Positions 35,411 through 43,986 of a stretch of 64,000 nucleotides of DNA are shown here, piece after piece. The stretch is from Hyphomicrobiales bacterium (GTDB taxonomy: Bacteria > Pseudomonadota > Alphaproteobacteria > Rhizobiales > MH13). Location of the stretch: NCBI GenBank assembly GCA_017642935.1, contig JAEPOK010000002.1, positions 620,001-684,000 of the forward strand, read 5' to 3'. The position numbers and the translations under genes are program-made. Position 1 is the first letter of the stretch. Each line of letters opens with the position of its first letter. The notes under the pieces were generated by a model, which was given only the letters and a program-made list of their open reading frames with translations, ran no database searches and was not told the origin of the DNA.

Positions 35411-36136
35411 ATGGATGACCTCATTAGCAACGCCTTCGATCATTTAGCCCATAGTCTTAGAATTCTTCTCGAGGCCGATTTGAGAGCAAATCGCGGCGGC
35501 TTGCTGATGCTTGATCGCGATGAAGCTATCGGGAACATCGAAGGCGGATACGCTGCCGTACTCAATGCCTTCCACCGCCTGCACGACGCTGCGTCGAAAT
35601 CGGACACCTCTCCAAATTTCGATTGGTACGGGAACGCGGCAACCGCAGCGATGTTAGTCCTGCGCAACGCAAGACATCACAATCACTGCTATGGCATCAG
35701 AACGCTTTACAACATTCAGGCGAACCTAGGACGACCGGGTGCATTGGAGAGCTATGTCCTTGTAGACTTCGAGCCGGCAGAAGAGGGTGCAAGCACGTTT
35801 GATCTGTATTTGTCTGCTCAGGACCTACAGAACCTTTTGGCTCTTCCCCAGCAAACCACACGTATCCGGCCTAGGGTAAGGGTCAGCATAGAGGGCTTAT
35901 TGGGCTTGGAACGTTTCCAAACCTATACTGAAGACTACGGATTGAGCGCGGACAAGGCGTTCTTCAACGCGGTGCCGTTGATTGTAGCAGCGGCCTCTGT
36001 TGTATCGAAGTCTTTGCATCAGCTCATCAGACCGCGTTCGCTTGAAGGCGAGACTTACCTCTCCCTTTTTTCGACTATGCCAGACCAAGTGGTGCTCATT
36101 CACGACGTCAATTGCGGCCCATTTGCCCTGCCTTAG
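35411..36136 (+). CDS. Hypothetical protein, 241 residues
   Basis: Soluble protein starting MDDLISNAFDHLAHSLRILLEADLR. No recognised motif. The middle has RNARHHNHCYGIRTLYNIQ and YVLVDFEPAEEGASTFDLYLSAQDLQ. A His/Cys cluster (HHNHC) and the VLVDF strand hint at an enzyme-like or ligand-binding fold, but no family can be named. It follows the relaxase gene after 95 bases, with the following genes on the other strand, and may be a cargo gene of the island. Confidence 0.55.
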   Translation: MDDLISNAFDHLAHSLRILLEADLRANRGGLLMLDRDEAIGNIEGGYAAVLNAFHRLHDAASKSDTSPNFDWYGNAATAAMLVLRNARHHNHCYGIRTLYNIQANLGRPGALESYVLVDFEPAEEGASTFDLYLSAQDLQNLLALPQQTTRIRPRVRVSIEGLLGLERFQTYTEDYGLSADKAFFNAVPLIVAAASVVSKSLHQLIRPRSLEGETYLSLFSTMPDQVVLIHDVNCGPFALP

Positions 36137-36150
36137 TTGCACTTGCTGGC

Positions 36151-36441
36151 TCAGCGGCTTCGTTCGAAGCGCGCTTTTGCTTTGCCTTTGGCCCATGTCT
36201 TGGCGCGTCCTTCGTTGAGGCGGTGGCGAGCATTTTCGAGACGCGAAGCAGTTTGAGAGATATCGCGCTCAAGCGATCTGTTCACCGCCTGCTTTGATTG
36301 AATTTCTAGGTCACCTCCGGGCGTCAGATGGCGCTCAACGGTTGGCTTGGGACGCGCTGCTTTGAGCGCGTCCAACCTTGCTTGTGTTGCTATCGGAGTT
36401 GAAGCGTGACCGAAGCTCTTTGAAGCTTTTTTGTCGGTCAT
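36151..36441 (-). CDS. Small basic hypothetical protein of the mobilization operon
   Basis: 96 residues, very rich in Lys, Arg and Ala (TDKKASKSFGHASTPIATQ; NARHRLNEGRAKTWAKGKAKARFERSR), likely helical and DNA-binding or disordered. It overlaps the upstream 105-residue gene by ATGA and is the last gene of the coupling-protein operon, so it may belong to the transfer machinery. Function unknown. Confidence 0.55.
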   Translation of the reverse strand: MTDKKASKSFGHASTPIATQARLDALKAARPKPTVERHLTPGGDLEIQSKQAVNRSLERDISQTASRLENARHRLNEGRAKTWAKGKAKARFERSR

Positions 36442-36755
36442 CGCTCGATCTCGAGCTCCTGCTGATTGCTGTTTTCGGCCTTGCCCTGCTTGGCAGTCTG
36501 TAAGCGTTCTTTTGCAGTCCGCAGCGTGACCCTTCCGTCAACGGGCATGGCATCAAGAAAGATGTTGAAGCCTTCGCCATCCTTGTGCGGAAAGGCAGAA
36601 CCGACACGGTTGAAATATGCCTTGTCTTCGCCGTTTTGGCGCACGTGATACGCGATATGGCTAGGACGGGCTGTCTCTTTCTCGGTTCTTGATGCCTTTC
36701 CAGATTGCGCCTGATCTTGGTTGGTGGCGTTATCGTCCATGTTGGTCTCCGTCAT
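36438..36755 (-). CDS. Conserved small protein next to coupling protein
   Basis: 105 residues. A disordered polar N-terminus is followed by a compact block IAYHVRQNGEDKAYFNRVGSAFPHKDGEGFNIFLDAMPVDGRVTLR. I know this type of block as a short hypothetical protein seen with conjugation genes in alphaproteobacteria; its role is not established. The ATG directly follows the stop of the coupling-protein gene (TAGATG), and the next gene overlaps its end by ATGA, so all three are one operon. Confidence 0.65.
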   Translation of the reverse strand: MTETNMDDNATNQDQAQSGKASRTEKETARPSHIAYHVRQNGEDKAYFNRVGSAFPHKDGEGFNIFLDAMPVDGRVTLRTAKERLQTAKQGKAENSNQQELEIER

Positions 36756-38378
36756 CTAGAGTTTGGGTTTGTAACCCTTCACGTATGACCAAGTGCCGTC
36801 GGCATGTTGGGGGAAATCGCGGAGAATTCGGGGCGCATCTTCAGTAACAATTGATACCCACCGCGCACCGAACCGTCCTTGCACACGCACTTTGTCCGCA
36901 GGCGGGTGATACGGATTGTTGAGATAACGCCCGGCCATTTCCCGGCGTGTGAAGTACGGGTATTTTTGTGCCAAGATGGGCATTAGGTTTTTGCCGGAGA
37001 CGAACAGCACTTGGTGATCTTCAGGGAGCCGTAACACCTCATCGGCACTTATCAGTCTTCGCGATTGCTTGCTGCGATGATTAGCGGCCCTCTCGGCATG
37101 GGTGATGTGGTGGGCCAGTTCGAACAGATCAGAGCCACCCAAAAGCACGGATTGCAATTGATCACGCTTAACTCTTTGGGCCTGTTGCTGTGCTAGCTGA
37201 TCATCGAAGGTCAGTGTTTCGTTTCCGACCATGTTTGATATTGGTAGGGCAGTTTCGTAATCACGCGCTCCGAAGAATTGGCGCATTTGGGCGGAACCCA
37301 GAAAACCTGGCAAAGCAGCTTGACCAAAGTTGCGGATAATTTGCCCGATGTCTTGGAATATCGCCCATGCGCGCACGCCAGCGCCACGCCCATAGGTAAA
37401 CGCCTTCAGCAAAGCTTCAAAGCGACCTAGCTGGGCTGCCTCGTCGCAGATCAGCGTCAATCGCGGCGCAGATGGCGCGCGTGATTTAGTTTGCATCGCT
37501 ACAGTGAAAATCAAGCGAATAGCTGGTGACCACAGGGATAGAAATTCGGCCGGGCAATTGACGAATAGCTTGATCCCGTGGAGCGGGGATGTCTCGGCAA
37601 AGCGACGTAGGTCGATATCCGAGCGAGACAAAGCGTCAGCCAGCTTTGGATCATCCAGAAAGCTCAGATGCGTATAAATCTCTCCCATGATCGAGCCGAA
37701 CTCCTTCGGCGCATCTTGCTGCTTAGCCAGCATTTCACCAGCCACCCGGCGCACTTCCATGAACTGAGAGGCAAGCATGGTTTCAAGGATTGCGGCCCAC
37801 GCCTGTCCATCGCTCTCAATGACATTGATAATGCGGTAAAGCGCAGGCAACGACATTGCCCCATGATGCTCAATGCCATGCTTCAAGATGGCTGCCAGCC
37901 AAACCCGGGCCGCAATCTCAAAATACTGCCCGTTCGATGAACCAGACAGCGGAATCAGGCTTTCCGCGACCGCTTTGCAATCCGAGTGGAAGTACGGCAA
38001 TGATGGATCAAGAACATCAAGCGGGTTGCAGGCGTGACAGGGAAGACTTGCAATCCCCATTGGGTTGAAGCTGTAGGCATAGTCTCCGTTAGGGCCGTGA
38101 ATGCCCCGCGAGACGGCATTAGCTTCTCCCCGAGGATCAAGAACGATCATGTTCTCCCCGGGAGAATTGCAAACGACATAGCCAAGCAAGTCACGGAACT
38201 TTCCAGACCCGGCTCCACCGATGGTAATCATCGGTGCATCCCCATCTAAGAATATTGGGTGGCCATCAAAGTAGCCAATCGGCAGCCCCTTGCGCTCGAA
38301 CAAACGCGCACGGCGTATCTGGTGCCGGTTGGCCCAACGGCTTGAGCCGAAACGATGTTCTTCATTGAAGGCTCCCAT
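36756..38378 (-). CDS. VirD4/TraG-family type IV coupling protein
   Basis: 540 residues, soluble form without the usual N-terminal membrane helices. The ATPase part begins FGSSRWANRHQIRRARLFERKGLPIGYFDGHPIFLDGDAPMITIGGAGSGKFRDLL. Walker A-like GGAGSGKF lacks the Ser/Thr after lysine; VirD4 proteins normally have a Gly there. Further signs: MIVLDPRGE, FNPMGI, LTLICDEAAQLGRFEALLKAFTYGRGAGVRAWAIFQD (Walker B Asp-Glu) and QMRQFFGARDYETA. It would hand the relaxosome to a helper type IV system. It heads an operon with two small genes. Being membrane-free and having Phe after the Walker lysine makes it unusual. Confidence 0.82.
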   Translation of the reverse strand: MGAFNEEHRFGSSRWANRHQIRRARLFERKGLPIGYFDGHPIFLDGDAPMITIGGAGSGKFRDLLGYVVCNSPGENMIVLDPRGEANAVSRGIHGPNGDYAYSFNPMGIASLPCHACNPLDVLDPSLPYFHSDCKAVAESLIPLSGSSNGQYFEIAARVWLAAILKHGIEHHGAMSLPALYRIINVIESDGQAWAAILETMLASQFMEVRRVAGEMLAKQQDAPKEFGSIMGEIYTHLSFLDDPKLADALSRSDIDLRRFAETSPLHGIKLFVNCPAEFLSLWSPAIRLIFTVAMQTKSRAPSAPRLTLICDEAAQLGRFEALLKAFTYGRGAGVRAWAIFQDIGQIIRNFGQAALPGFLGSAQMRQFFGARDYETALPISNMVGNETLTFDDQLAQQQAQRVKRDQLQSVLLGGSDLFELAHHITHAERAANHRSKQSRRLISADEVLRLPEDHQVLFVSGKNLMPILAQKYPYFTRREMAGRYLNNPYHPPADKVRVQGRFGARWVSIVTEDAPRILRDFPQHADGTWSYVKGYKPKL

Positions 38379-38393
38379 TGTCCGCTCCGAACT

Positions 38394-38741
38394 CTAGTCA
38401 ACAAAACGCATAAAAAGCTTGAGCCCCAAGCCGATCAGCACGAGCGAAAGACTTGCAAGAGAGGCGAAAAAGACAAGCCCGGCTACTATTAGAAGCCAAG
38501 CAATCTCAACGGCTGCTAGCAGGTCGCGCGAGTAGTGGTTCACCGTGAATTGACCGACAAACAAGTGGGACCAGTTCGTTAGTATCGGTGTCGCGAAAAA
38601 CGTGATGACAAGCGCGGAAACGCTAGAGAATCCTTCAACCGCTCGAACGAACAGGGAGCGCAAGCGGTCTTTGTTTTTGCTGTCGAGAAACATTGAGAAC
38701 CTCTCATGGACATGGCCAAATGGTCGATGGTCGTAGTCCAA
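38394..38741 (-). CDS. Small two-helix membrane protein, coupling-protein operon
   Basis: 115 residues from 38741 (an internal ATG at 38693 would give 99). Two hydrophobic segments are clear: GFSSVSALVITFFATPI and AAVEIAWLLIVAGLVFFASLASLSLVLIGLGLKLF. It lies 15 bases upstream of the soluble coupling protein in the same direction. As that coupling protein lacks its own membrane helices, this protein could act as the missing membrane anchor (inference). Confidence 0.6.
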   Translation of the reverse strand: MDYDHRPFGHVHERFSMFLDSKNKDRLRSLFVRAVEGFSSVSALVITFFATPILTNWSHLFVGQFTVNHYSRDLLAAVEIAWLLIVAGLVFFASLASLSLVLIGLGLKLFMRFVD

Positions 38742-38829
38742 CCTTGAGAGGTGAAGCGGTCCTGCTTGGGAGAAAACGAGGGGAAACGATCGCGGTATTC
38801 ATGCGCAAATTTCCGCCAAACCAATGCAG

Positions 38830-38855
38830 AAAAGCCCACTGTGCAGCGGGCTTTT
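38830..38855. terminator. Bidirectional hairpin terminator
   Basis: AAAAGCCC and GGGCTTTT form an eight-base stem around a ten-base loop, with A and T tracts on the two sides, so it can stop transcription in both directions. It separates the coupling-protein operon from the gene at 38886. Confidence 0.6.
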
Positions 38856-38885
38856 CGTCTTCGATTTTATGGCAAGTCCTACGCG

Positions 38886-39305
38886 CTACGTACTGCGTGC
38901 GAGATGAATGTCACGGGCAAAGTACATCGCCATCACCCGGTTTACGCATTTTTCCTGCAGGCGATTGGACTGCGGTGATGAGGCCCGTTGTTTGAATGCG
39001 TTGATCCAACGACGAGCCTCTTCGCCAAACTCGTCTTCGACAAACCATTTTGCCTTGTCGATCCGATGTCCGTTGTAGTCGATGAGTTCACCATCATGAC
39101 CATGATAAATTTGGTCCAAAATCCAATCCACCGTGTCGTCGCCGGACAGATTGAGATCGACATAGAAATGCGCAAGCTCGGCAAGCCATTCGGGGTTCTT
39201 GATGAATCGCTTGCTAGGAGAGCGGATAGTCTCCCGGCAAACAGGCGTTCGAGTGGTTGGCGTTGTGAGATAGAAATTTTGGTTCCCTTTCATGGGGTGC
39301 TCCAC
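38886..39305 (-). CDS. Hypothetical protein, 139 residues
   Basis: Soluble protein. After a short polar lead (KGNQNFYLTTPTTRTPVCRETIRSP) comes a likely helical domain: WLAELAHFYVDLNLSGDDTVDWILDQIYHGHDGELIDYNGHRIDKAKWFVEDEFGEEARRWINAFKQ. Nothing recognisable. It is separated from the TPR gene by about 125 bases of AT-rich non-coding sequence. Confidence 0.5.
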   Translation of the reverse strand: MEHPMKGNQNFYLTTPTTRTPVCRETIRSPSKRFIKNPEWLAELAHFYVDLNLSGDDTVDWILDQIYHGHDGELIDYNGHRIDKAKWFVEDEFGEEARRWINAFKQRASSPQSNRLQEKCVNRVMAMYFARDIHLARST

Positions 39306-39430
39306 AGAATGTGGAGAGCTCTCCGGGTTGAGGCCTATGGACTGTCTAGACCTCGAAAACCTGCCCGATCACAGGCATGGAGCGAGAGGGTAGAAAGGGG
39401 GTAATCTCTATAACACTCTGAAAATTTTAC

Positions 39431-40246
39431 TTATTTTCCTGAATCGATGAGATCGAGCGCCTGAATTTCGAGAGCAACGATCTCGGCATCGTCCGTGTTT
39501 CCAACGGCGCGAAGTTGCTCCAAGTGGAACTCCAGCGCCTTCCGCAGAACCCGTTCAGCCTTTGGAACACCTTCAAGTCTCAACTCTCGAAGTCTTTGCA
39601 CCGTGGGTCCAGAGACCGAGACCGATTTGTCGTTCTGGCCATGTTCGGCAAAAGACACCGATAGGACCATCAGGGCGTTTATGTATGTAAACTGCAAGTC
39701 CGGGTGCTCATTGGCGACTTCTAGGACAGCCACTGCTTCCAACGCAGCATCTACCGCCTTTGCAGCTTGGGAGAGTTCACCCCAGCAGTGTGAGATGAGC
39801 AACCAGCTCTCAGCAAGTTCTGCCGTTGTTTCAGGCTTTGCCTGCCAATCAGTAGACTTGTAGAGACGCACGGCTTCGCAACCGGACTTATAGGCGTCTT
39901 GCAGACCGCCAAGTTCAAAGCACGCTTCACCGAACAACACATGCGCCTTTGCAAGCGACAGCTTGTGAAGCTCCGGCTGCGCTCTATCCAATGCTTCGAA
40001 GATGAGCAGTGCCTCGTGGGCCGCACTTTTCGAGAGCTCAAAATCTTTCGCGCTTCTGGCCAGTGTTGAGAGGTTGACGAGCGCGTCACTAAAATCTCTG
40101 CCATGTCCGTGCGGATCATCCGCATAGAGCTTCCGGCGCATGGACACAGTTCTTTGTATGTTCGACAGCGCCTCTTGCGTCTCGCCGCTCAAAGCCTGCG
40201 CTTTGCCCAAATTATGCAGTGCACGTGCGAGGTCAGACTTAACCAT
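39431..40246 (-). CDS. TPR-repeat protein coupled to STAND NTPase
   Basis: About 271 residues from ATG 40246, which overlaps the end of the STAND gene by eight bases (ATGGTTAA). It is all alpha-helical with TPR-type units: SDLARALHNLGKAQALSGETQEALSNIQRTVSMRRKLYADD, then DALVNLSTLARSAKDFELSKSAAHEALLIFEALD and KAHVLFGEACFELGGLQDAYKSGCEAVRLYK. The units carry on the TPR series that ends the upstream protein in nearly the same register. It is therefore either a separate partner or the frameshifted tail of one protein. Confidence 0.65.
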   Translation of the reverse strand: MVKSDLARALHNLGKAQALSGETQEALSNIQRTVSMRRKLYADDPHGHGRDFSDALVNLSTLARSAKDFELSKSAAHEALLIFEALDRAQPELHKLSLAKAHVLFGEACFELGGLQDAYKSGCEAVRLYKSTDWQAKPETTAELAESWLLISHCWGELSQAAKAVDAALEAVAVLEVANEHPDLQFTYINALMVLSVSFAEHGQNDKSVSVSGPTVQRLRELRLEGVPKAERVLRKALEFHLEQLRAVGNTDDAEIVALEIQALDLIDSGK

Positions 40247-42491
40247 TGCCACGCTCCTTTTTCTGTATCTCTTCAAGAATGGCGACCGCTTCGGCGGCCA
40301 ATTGAGTAGCTTCTTCAGATTGCCCCTCTGCCATCTTGAGATCAGCAGCGTTCGTCAAGGAAATCGCGAGCCCACGACGCTCCTCGTCCGGCGCGTTCTT
40401 AGCGATACGCCGTCGCAACTTCAGGGCTTGTCGGCTAATCTCGGCTGCTTTCTCAGTCTGACCGACCATACCCAAGCAATTCGCATAGTTGCCAAGGGAA
40501 ATAGCCAACGCGCGTTTGTCTGCGTTGTCTGACCAAGGCCAAAAAGCTGCTCTGCGTCTTAATATTATGCAACGCTGGTGAGCATTGAGAGCTTCTTCAT
40601 TTCGTCCAATACTCTGAAGGTTGTTTGCAAGACTGTGCAGCAAGCTCGCTTTCTCTTTTGAGGTTTCGGCGTGCTCGATAATCGAAGAGATCAGCTTGAT
40701 GGCAAATGGAGCAGAAAGGCTTGTGTGCTCGCGGTAAGCGGCACCCTGAAAAGCTTTCGTGCCCCCATGCTCAGCGTCGAGCATCTTCAGCATCAACTGG
40801 TCTAAGGCCCGACGATAACGCTCACCGTGAATTGAAACATCGAACAACAATCGGCCCACAACAGCGCCGACATCCGCACCATGCGGGGTCATGACGAAAA
40901 CCAACCATTCGGGCAAACGAGATATTTTTGCGTTCAAGAGGGTGAGCGCCAGAAACGCGACCGCAATACGATCGGGAGAGAGCTTCTCAAGAACGCCGTC
41001 CTGCGCATTGTTCTCGGCAACCCACCACGGTGTTTTGGCCAGAGCATCAATGAGCGCCTGACCGTGAAGGTCGAGAGGCAGTCCATTGTCGCGGAGTGTC
41101 TCAATAGCTGACTGACTCAGACCCTCTTGTGAGACTGTGGCCAAAGCCAGAAGCCGTTCAAGGCCGTAATCTCCTAGACCGACGCTCTTTGAGTACGCAC
41201 GAACCCGATCAATCTCGATTTGCGCTAGCGCTTCCAAAACCGCAGCACCGTTCAGGCCGAAGGCGTCATCTGGAACCAAAAACGCGTGGACAGCGGCAGC
41301 AGTCGCAAACAGCGGCAGACAATGCTGCTCATCCATTTCCAGCCAATCTCGCACATGATCTGGCAGTTGCCGTTCGGAATTGGTCATGCCGACGAGCTTG
41401 CTGAACGCTTGGCTCACGAGAGCATGAGCGTCTTCGGTGCCCAGCGCGCTCGTTGCGTTTGCGGGCTGAACCGAAAAACGGTGTCCCAACGCAGTTGATG
41501 CATGTCTCCAATGCGCTTCATCCAAACGAGAAAGCAGCAATATGCGGACACTAACATGGGCCTCTGATCTGTCGCGCAGGCCATCAACTAAGGCCTGCAC
41601 AAACCCCATGCGTTCTTCAGGGTCGTCGATGACAAGCAGCACGCCGTCCATTGGCGTGAAGAACGCCGTGACCCCATCGCTGTCTTTACCCAAAAATCCG
41701 GCGTTCCACTTTTGGCCTTTCGCGCTCAACCGAGAGACCAGCTTAGAGGCAAGACGCGTCTTTCCAGAACCGCCAACCCCGCTGAGGAGCCGGATCGAAA
41801 GCTCTCCCGGTGAATCTTCAGCCCACTTAACCAGAGCGTCCACATCCGCATGGCGCCCCACCAGTTTGGTCAGCCTGTACCGCCAAGACAGCGCCTTTGC
41901 AGGGCTGGGTTGCCCAGCATCGAGAATAGAGCCCAGTGGTTCAGAGAGTTCCGGTAGGCTTGCCGCCTCTGCATCACAGCTGAACAGCAAAGGACCAATG
42001 TTGAAATCCCGCTCGTCTCGGATCAGCGGGGTGTATTCGTCACGCGTAAGGTTGAAACGCACATGGAGTGGTTGCCCAAAAACGGCTTGGTCAATTTGTG
42101 CAGCAAAGGGTACTCGAGCCTCGTCGAGGTGAAACCAATAATAGATCGCGGTGGTGAAGTCCCAATCGCCTTTACCATTACCTTTTGGAAGCTGCTCGTA
42201 TCTATTGAGAGAGTTTCCGACCGGGTCTCTTTCGCTTTCTCTCTGCGTCTTCGTTTTTGGTCTTAGACCGGTTTCGGCGGCTACCATTGAGAAAACATGG
42301 TGAACCTGTTCGGCCGTCCCTTCGATCTCTGAGCCGTCGGGATGTCTAAAAGTGTTGCGATTCTTGTAGTTTTGAACCTGCTTATAGATCGCCTTGAAAA
42401 GAGTGAGACGGTTTTCAGTTTCGTGCTGACTAATGTTTTTGTCGATATGCTCTATGAGCGAAGCAAAATCTTGATACCCCAAACGAAGCAA
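40239..42491 (-). CDS. STAND-type P-loop NTPase with C-terminal TPRs, possible defence sensor
   Basis: 750 residues. Residues 1-200 are an unrecognised N-terminal domain. Next is LVGRHADVDALVKWAED and Walker A GVGGSGKT at 238-245, Walker B VLLVIDD at 284-290 and RILLLSRLDE, as in NB-ARC/NACHT-like STAND proteins (Avs, SIR2-STAND). Residues about 620-745 are TPRs (LHSLANNLQSIGRNEEALNAHQRCIILRRR; EKAAEISRQALKLRRR). The protein fits an antiphage sensor that oligomerises after recognition. The only start is TTG 42491, right after a stop codon, with GGGG nearby, so the 5' end may be truncated. No known effector domain was seen. Confidence 0.75.
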   Translation of the reverse strand: MLRLGYQDFASLIEHIDKNISQHETENRLTLFKAIYKQVQNYKNRNTFRHPDGSEIEGTAEQVHHVFSMVAAETGLRPKTKTQRESERDPVGNSLNRYEQLPKGNGKGDWDFTTAIYYWFHLDEARVPFAAQIDQAVFGQPLHVRFNLTRDEYTPLIRDERDFNIGPLLFSCDAEAASLPELSEPLGSILDAGQPSPAKALSWRYRLTKLVGRHADVDALVKWAEDSPGELSIRLLSGVGGSGKTRLASKLVSRLSAKGQKWNAGFLGKDSDGVTAFFTPMDGVLLVIDDPEERMGFVQALVDGLRDRSEAHVSVRILLLSRLDEAHWRHASTALGHRFSVQPANATSALGTEDAHALVSQAFSKLVGMTNSERQLPDHVRDWLEMDEQHCLPLFATAAAVHAFLVPDDAFGLNGAAVLEALAQIEIDRVRAYSKSVGLGDYGLERLLALATVSQEGLSQSAIETLRDNGLPLDLHGQALIDALAKTPWWVAENNAQDGVLEKLSPDRIAVAFLALTLLNAKISRLPEWLVFVMTPHGADVGAVVGRLLFDVSIHGERYRRALDQLMLKMLDAEHGGTKAFQGAAYREHTSLSAPFAIKLISSIIEHAETSKEKASLLHSLANNLQSIGRNEEALNAHQRCIILRRRAAFWPWSDNADKRALAISLGNYANCLGMVGQTEKAAEISRQALKLRRRIAKNAPDEERRGLAISLTNAADLKMAEGQSEEATQLAAEAVAILEEIQKKERGNG

Positions 42492-42540
42492 TTAGAACCC
42501 CATAAGCAGCGATAGGCAGGCTGTTTGAACGATAGCTTAT

Positions 42541-43125
42541 TTATTCTGGCGGTGTAATGCCCAACTCTTCATAGGTATCCAAGTCCGGGCTTCCGTTTCT
42601 GTAGTACTCGACATGATAGACCTCTCCGGTCTCTGCATCACGGTGGATTACGGCAGGCCCGTTCTCCCGGTGAAGATGGTCCTCGAACCAATATTCTTCC
42701 TCCACCACAACGCCTGTTTGCGGGTCCATCACTAACCAGGCCGGTCGATCCCCATCGCGGTGCATTCGCTCATTTGCATCCCAAATCTGCAGCGTTGCGG
42801 TGCCAGACTTTGCGTTACGTGCAATGGTCGAAGGGGCCTCTGGGTCGCCATTGGCTCCGTTTTTCCATTTTTCATAAGTTACAATGCCGGATTGCGAGTC
42901 GATCGACATTGAAGATAGGCCGTCTTCCCGGCAACTGGTTGAGTCATCCTTGTAATACGTTAGCCCAATCAGCTCGCCGCTCTCTGCATTAAATTGTTGA
43001 ACAGCCGGGCCGCCGACTCGATGCAGTTGTCCACCCTCATTGAACCATCGTTCGGCAATGACGTTCCCGGTTTTTGAATCGCGCTCGATCTCGACTTGAT
43101 ATTTCTCTTTATTCGTAAATTCCAT
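42541..43125 (-). CDS. MORN/YwqK-like repeat protein
   Basis: 194 residues made of repeated short strands: ERWFNEGGQLHRVGGPAVQQFNAESGELIGLTYYKDD, YEKWKNGANGDPEAPSTIARNAKSGTATLQIWDANERMHRDGDRPAWLVMDPQTGVVVEEEYWFEDHLHRENGPAVIHRDAETGEV. The G-x-x-H-R-x-x-G-P-A motif is common in small proteins of phages and mobile elements; some YwqK-like proteins act as antitoxins. It stands upstream of the STAND gene in the same direction (50-base gap), so it could share its promoter. Function unknown. Confidence 0.6.
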   Translation of the reverse strand: MEFTNKEKYQVEIERDSKTGNVIAERWFNEGGQLHRVGGPAVQQFNAESGELIGLTYYKDDSTSCREDGLSSMSIDSQSGIVTYEKWKNGANGDPEAPSTIARNAKSGTATLQIWDANERMHRDGDRPAWLVMDPQTGVVVEEEYWFEDHLHRENGPAVIHRDAETGEVYHVEYYRNGSPDLDTYEELGITPPE

Positions 43126-43239
43126 ATACGAATAACATAGTAAAACATGATTAATATTTTGTTAAATCGATGTTTAAATGAAATTTGTATTTCATAATAC
43201 ATTTCTGTAAAATAGTATAAGTCAAATATATGAGGGTGT

Positions 43240-43986
43240 ATGCGCAGCTATTTAGCTGATTTTAATGACAGATCACGCGATCTTTCTGGCGAACGTCAGG
43301 CGATTGAGCTTGATGGTCTAAACGCTGCGCGATCCGGTTTCGACAATGGCAGGAATGCAAGCCAACTTGCTGCTCTCGGCTCCGATGCGCTTCCAATCAA
43401 CAAGCGCGGCAAGGATGCGGGCAGTGATGCGCTGGACATCATTCTCACGACGATCTCCTACGATGAACTACTTTCTCGCACCTATGGACGTTTGGGAGAA
43501 GCAGAGACCGCTGTCGACGTATTGATCACACTGGCGACCGAGCGCTTTGAAGCCGAACAAGCCAGACTGGACGATCTCGAAGCGCAGGCGGCGCAATTGC
43601 CGGACGGCACATTGGTTGCTCGCTCAGAAGAGGGGCATATTGTTGCTATCGAAAGCGGCCGACGCCTCACCGATGAAGAGGCCGCCACAATTATCTGGCG
43701 CGGCGATGAACCTGACCTTGAAACGATCCGAGCGCAGCAAGAGCGAACCGTTGCCGCTCGTGATGTATTGGATCGCGCACGCAGCAATGAAATCCGGTTA
43801 GGCGATATCCGCGAAGAGCTCTCCGAGCAGCCGAGCCGCGAGCGCTTGCACGAGTTGGAAGACGAGATTGAGGGTATCGTGCAGGATACGAGGTCCGATC
43901 TTCAACTCATATCTGGCCCGCCAAGTGCCGCGCCTACCGTGTCAGATCAACGCGATCTTTCCAGCCAAGCTATGCCGGAAATGTAG
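43240..43986 (+). CDS. Coiled-coil hypothetical protein
   Basis: 248 residues with a GAGGG site before ATG 43240. Long charged helices are visible: TYGRLGEAETAVDVLITLATERFEAEQARLDDLEAQAAQLPDGTLVARSEEGHIVAIESGRRLTDEEAATIIWRGDEPDLETIRAQQERTVAARDVLDRARSNE. A VARSEEGHIVA strand block in the middle is compact. It lies divergent from the YwqK-like gene across a very AT-rich promoter region (43126-43239) and ends flush with the next gene on the other strand. I have seen such proteins among conjugative-element cargo but cannot name a role. Confidence 0.55.
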   Translation: MRSYLADFNDRSRDLSGERQAIELDGLNAARSGFDNGRNASQLAALGSDALPINKRGKDAGSDALDIILTTISYDELLSRTYGRLGEAETAVDVLITLATERFEAEQARLDDLEAQAAQLPDGTLVARSEEGHIVAIESGRRLTDEEAATIIWRGDEPDLETIRAQQERTVAARDVLDRARSNEIRLGDIREELSEQPSRERLHELEDEIEGIVQDTRSDLQLISGPPSAAPTVSDQRDLSSQAMPEM

